Of a DNA stretch of 7,713 nucleotides, positions 6,340 through 7,713 are shown in pieces (the first letter of the stretch is position 1; every line of letters begins with the position of its first letter). Origin of the DNA: DASRAJ01 sp039920305. GTDB lineage: Bacteria > Bacteroidota > Bacteroidia > Chitinophagales > UBA10324. The position numbers and the translations under genes are program-made. The notes below the pieces were generated by a model, which was not told the origin of the DNA, did not search any database, and saw only the letters and a list, made by a program, of their open reading frames with translations. The DNA lies in the NCBI GenBank assembly GCA_039920305.1, contig JBDSEA010000156.1:1-7713 (forward strand), given 5' to 3'.

Positions 6340-7293
6340 ATGAAAATTCTCATTGCAGGCGGTGCAGGTTACATCGGTTCAGTCGTAATACCCAAGGTAC
6401 TTGATCGCGGGTACGATGTAGAGGTAATTGATTTGTTGTGGTTTGGAAATAATTTACCCAAAGAGGTAAAGGTTCATCAGAAAGATATTTTTAATCTGAC
6501 TGAGAAAGATGTTGAAGGTTTTGATGTGGTGATATTTCTCGCCGGGTTATCCAATGATCCGATGGCTGAATTTTCTCCTGCAAAGAACTTCATCTCCAAT
6601 GCTTCTTCTACTGCTTACCTCGCTTACATCGCCAAGCGTGCAGGAGTTAAGCGGTTTATTTATGCCGGCTCATGCAGCGTGTATGGATATACTGTTAATG
6701 AATTGTATGATGAAACAAAGCCTGCTTCATCGAGTTATCCCTATGGGATTTCCAAATTGCAGGGCGAGCAGGCTGTGATGCAAATGCAGGATGATCAATT
6801 TTCTGTGATTGCCTTCCGGCAGGGAACCGTGAGCGGCTACAGCCCCCGGATGCGGCTTGACCTGATAGTAAACACAATGTTTAAAACAGCATTAACCACC
6901 GGTGAGGTGATCATCAATAATCCTTCAATCTGGCGCCCTATTCTTGCCATTCAGGACGCTGCGAATGCCTATGTGCGTGCTATTGAGGCAGCACCTGCCA
7001 TCAGCGGTATTTTTAATATTGCCTCAGGAAATTATACCGTGGGTGAAGTTGCTGATTACGTTAAGGAAGCAGTTGAAAAAAAATTAAGCAAAAAAGTAAA
7101 GCTGAACATCAAGAACATTCAGGATTTCCGCAACTATAAAGTATCCGTTGAAAAAGCCATGAATATGCTCAGCTTCAAGCCCGCCCACAATGTTGAATCT
7201 ATACTTGATGAGTTAATTACCAATATTGATAAGTTCCGGGATTTCGATAATCCGAATTACTACAACATCCAGGTATTTAGAAATTTGCCATGA
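6340..7293 (+). CDS. NAD-dependent epimerase/dehydratase, extended SDR family
   Basis: This 317-residue protein begins with the nucleotide-binding loop GGAGYIGS (7-14). Asp31 at the end of strand beta-2 points to NAD(H) rather than NADP(H). The catalytic elements are S-C-S-V-Y-G (111-116) and Y-P-Y-G-I-S-K (133-139), giving Tyr135 and Lys139. Further family-typical stretches are FLAGLSNDPMAEFSP (66-80), FRQGTVSGYSPRMR (159-172) and WRPILAIQDAANAY (198-211). The fold is that of GalE/WcaG-like nucleotide-sugar 4-epimerases, dehydratases and reductases; the exact reaction cannot be read from sequence. It is not a good match to RmlB, which is longer and has its own T-D-x-Y active-site motif. Lying between an RmlC-type epimerase and an RmlD-type reductase, it probably acts on the same activated sugar for surface polysaccharide or glycan synthesis. 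No Shine-Dalgarno precedes the ATG. Confidence 0.88.
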   Translation: MKILIAGGAGYIGSVVIPKVLDRGYDVEVIDLLWFGNNLPKEVKVHQKDIFNLTEKDVEGFDVVIFLAGLSNDPMAEFSPAKNFISNASSTAYLAYIAKRAGVKRFIYAGSCSVYGYTVNELYDETKPASSSYPYGISKLQGEQAVMQMQDDQFSVIAFRQGTVSGYSPRMRLDLIVNTMFKTALTTGEVIINNPSIWRPILAIQDAANAYVRAIEAAPAISGIFNIASGNYTVGEVADYVKEAVEKKLSKKVKLNIKNIQDFRNYKVSVEKAMNMLSFKPAHNVESILDELITNIDKFRDFDNPNYYNIQVFRNLP

Positions 7294-7352
7294 AAAAAGT
7301 TATCGTAAACCGTGAATGTTGTTCGGCGCACCCGCCTGATCTCAGTTCATAA
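7290..7352 (+). CDS. Tiny 20-codon ORF overlapping the SDR stop (ATGA)
   Basis: An ATG at 7290 overlaps the SDR stop codon as ATGA and opens a 20-codon frame, MKKVIVNRECCSAHPPDLSS, ending in TAA. The arrangement is typical of translational coupling, and the MKKVIV opening resembles the first strand of a Rossmann protein. It then reads through a short GC-rich stretch and stops 13 bases before the RmlD-like gene. It may be a remnant of a deleted gene, a coupling leader, or chance. No homology is claimed. Confidence 0.25.
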   Translation: MKKVIVNRECCSAHPPDLSS

Positions 7353-7365
7353 ATAGCAATTAAAT

Positions 7366-7713
7366 ATGAAAATCGCAGTCATTGGTGCTAACGGACAATT
7401 GGGAACAGATTGCTGCGAGGTGTTTGCACAAAAGCATGAGGTAGTGCCACTAACCCACCACGACATTGAGATCGCTGATATTGATAGCGTAAAAAAAACT
7501 TTTAGTGCCATCAGACCGGATGCGGTTGTTTGTACTGCAGCTGCTCACAATGTTCCAAAATGTGAGAATGAACCGGACGTGGCTTTCCGCATCAATGGTA
7601 TAGGATCGCTCAATCTGGCAAAGATTTCTGCGGAACTGGGATATAAGCTTGTTCAATACTCTACTGACTATGTATTCGACGGCAAAAAAATGAGTCCCTA
7701 TATTGAATCAGAT
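7366..7713 (+). CDS. RmlD-type dTDP-4-dehydrorhamnose reductase-like SDR, 3' end cut by window
   Basis: The first 116 residues are visible and the frame is open at the window end. They contain the Rossmann motif GANGQLG (7-13), a D-I-x-D turn (38-40, then SVKKTF), R-P-D-A-V-V-C-T-A-A-A (50-60), HNVPKCENEP (61-70), I-N-G-I-G-S-L-N-L-A (76-85) and the strongly conserved STDYVFDG (99-106) followed by PYIESD. These are hallmarks of the RmlD substrate-binding SDR family, which reduces the C4 keto group of a nucleotide-linked 6-deoxy-4-keto sugar. The catalytic YxxxK would lie just beyond the window. The HNV-x-KCE segment differs from the A-Y-T-x-V-D-x-A-E of classical RmlD, so a related reductase with another substrate is possible. 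The start is supported by the GANGQLG motif at the usual position; an AT-rich leader precedes it with no Shine-Dalgarno. Confidence 0.82.
   Translation, partial: MKIAVIGANGQLGTDCCEVFAQKHEVVPLTHHDIEIADIDSVKKTFSAIRPDAVVCTAAAHNVPKCENEPDVAFRINGIGSLNLAKISAELGYKLVQYSTDYVFDGKKMSPYIESD

Noticed and set aside
7325..7336. GGCG-CACC-CGCC hairpin before the RmlD-like gene
   Set aside because: It has a 4-bp stem only and no T-tract, and may simply reflect the GC-rich patch in the tiny ORF.
7450..7656. Reverse-strand open frame opposite the RmlD-like gene
   Set aside because: It is antisense to well-conserved RmlD codons and has no recognisable features.

Overview
The window looks like a chromosomal stretch from a member of the Bacteroidota, possibly near Chitinophagales or Sphingobacteriales. 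The signs are a TonB-dependent receptor with an N-terminal carboxypeptidase-like domain, a DUF4249 lipoprotein, moderately AT-rich DNA, start codons that mostly lack Shine-Dalgarno sequences, and several matches to the Bacteroidota -7 box TAnnTTTG. All genes lie on the + strand. Both ends of the window cut through genes.

Region 1 (2-3953) is an envelope group: a 5'-truncated TonB-dependent outer-membrane receptor, a six-helix TMEM175-type (DUF1211) membrane protein, and a DUF4249 lipoprotein. Receptor and DUF4249 genes are usually direct neighbours in this phylum. Here a putative potassium-channel gene sits between them, which is the most unusual feature of the layout.

Region 2 (4080-5601) holds trxB, a complete thioredoxin reductase with FAD, NADPH and CxxC motifs. 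It is followed by an unrecognised 165-residue protein with a signal peptide, a helical periplasmic part and a C-terminal membrane anchor.

Region 3 (5694-7713) is a nucleotide-sugar block: an RmlC-type 3,5-epimerase, an extended SDR epimerase/dehydratase with an NAD-type fold, and the N-terminal third of an RmlD-type reductase that runs off the window. It starts with the best promoter in the window (TATCTTTG) and the only convincing Shine-Dalgarno. The canonical RmlA and RmlB are not visible, and the middle SDR does not look like RmlB, so the final sugar may not be ordinary L-rhamnose. A run of four heptamer repeats precedes the SDR gene, and a 20-codon ORF overlaps its stop codon.

No gene-free stretch exceeds about 130 bases. 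No RNA genes, IS elements, CRISPR arrays or phage genes were seen. I found no clear new system. The more notable points are the receptor/channel/lipoprotein arrangement, the altered motifs in TrxB and RmlC, and the orphan membrane-anchored protein.
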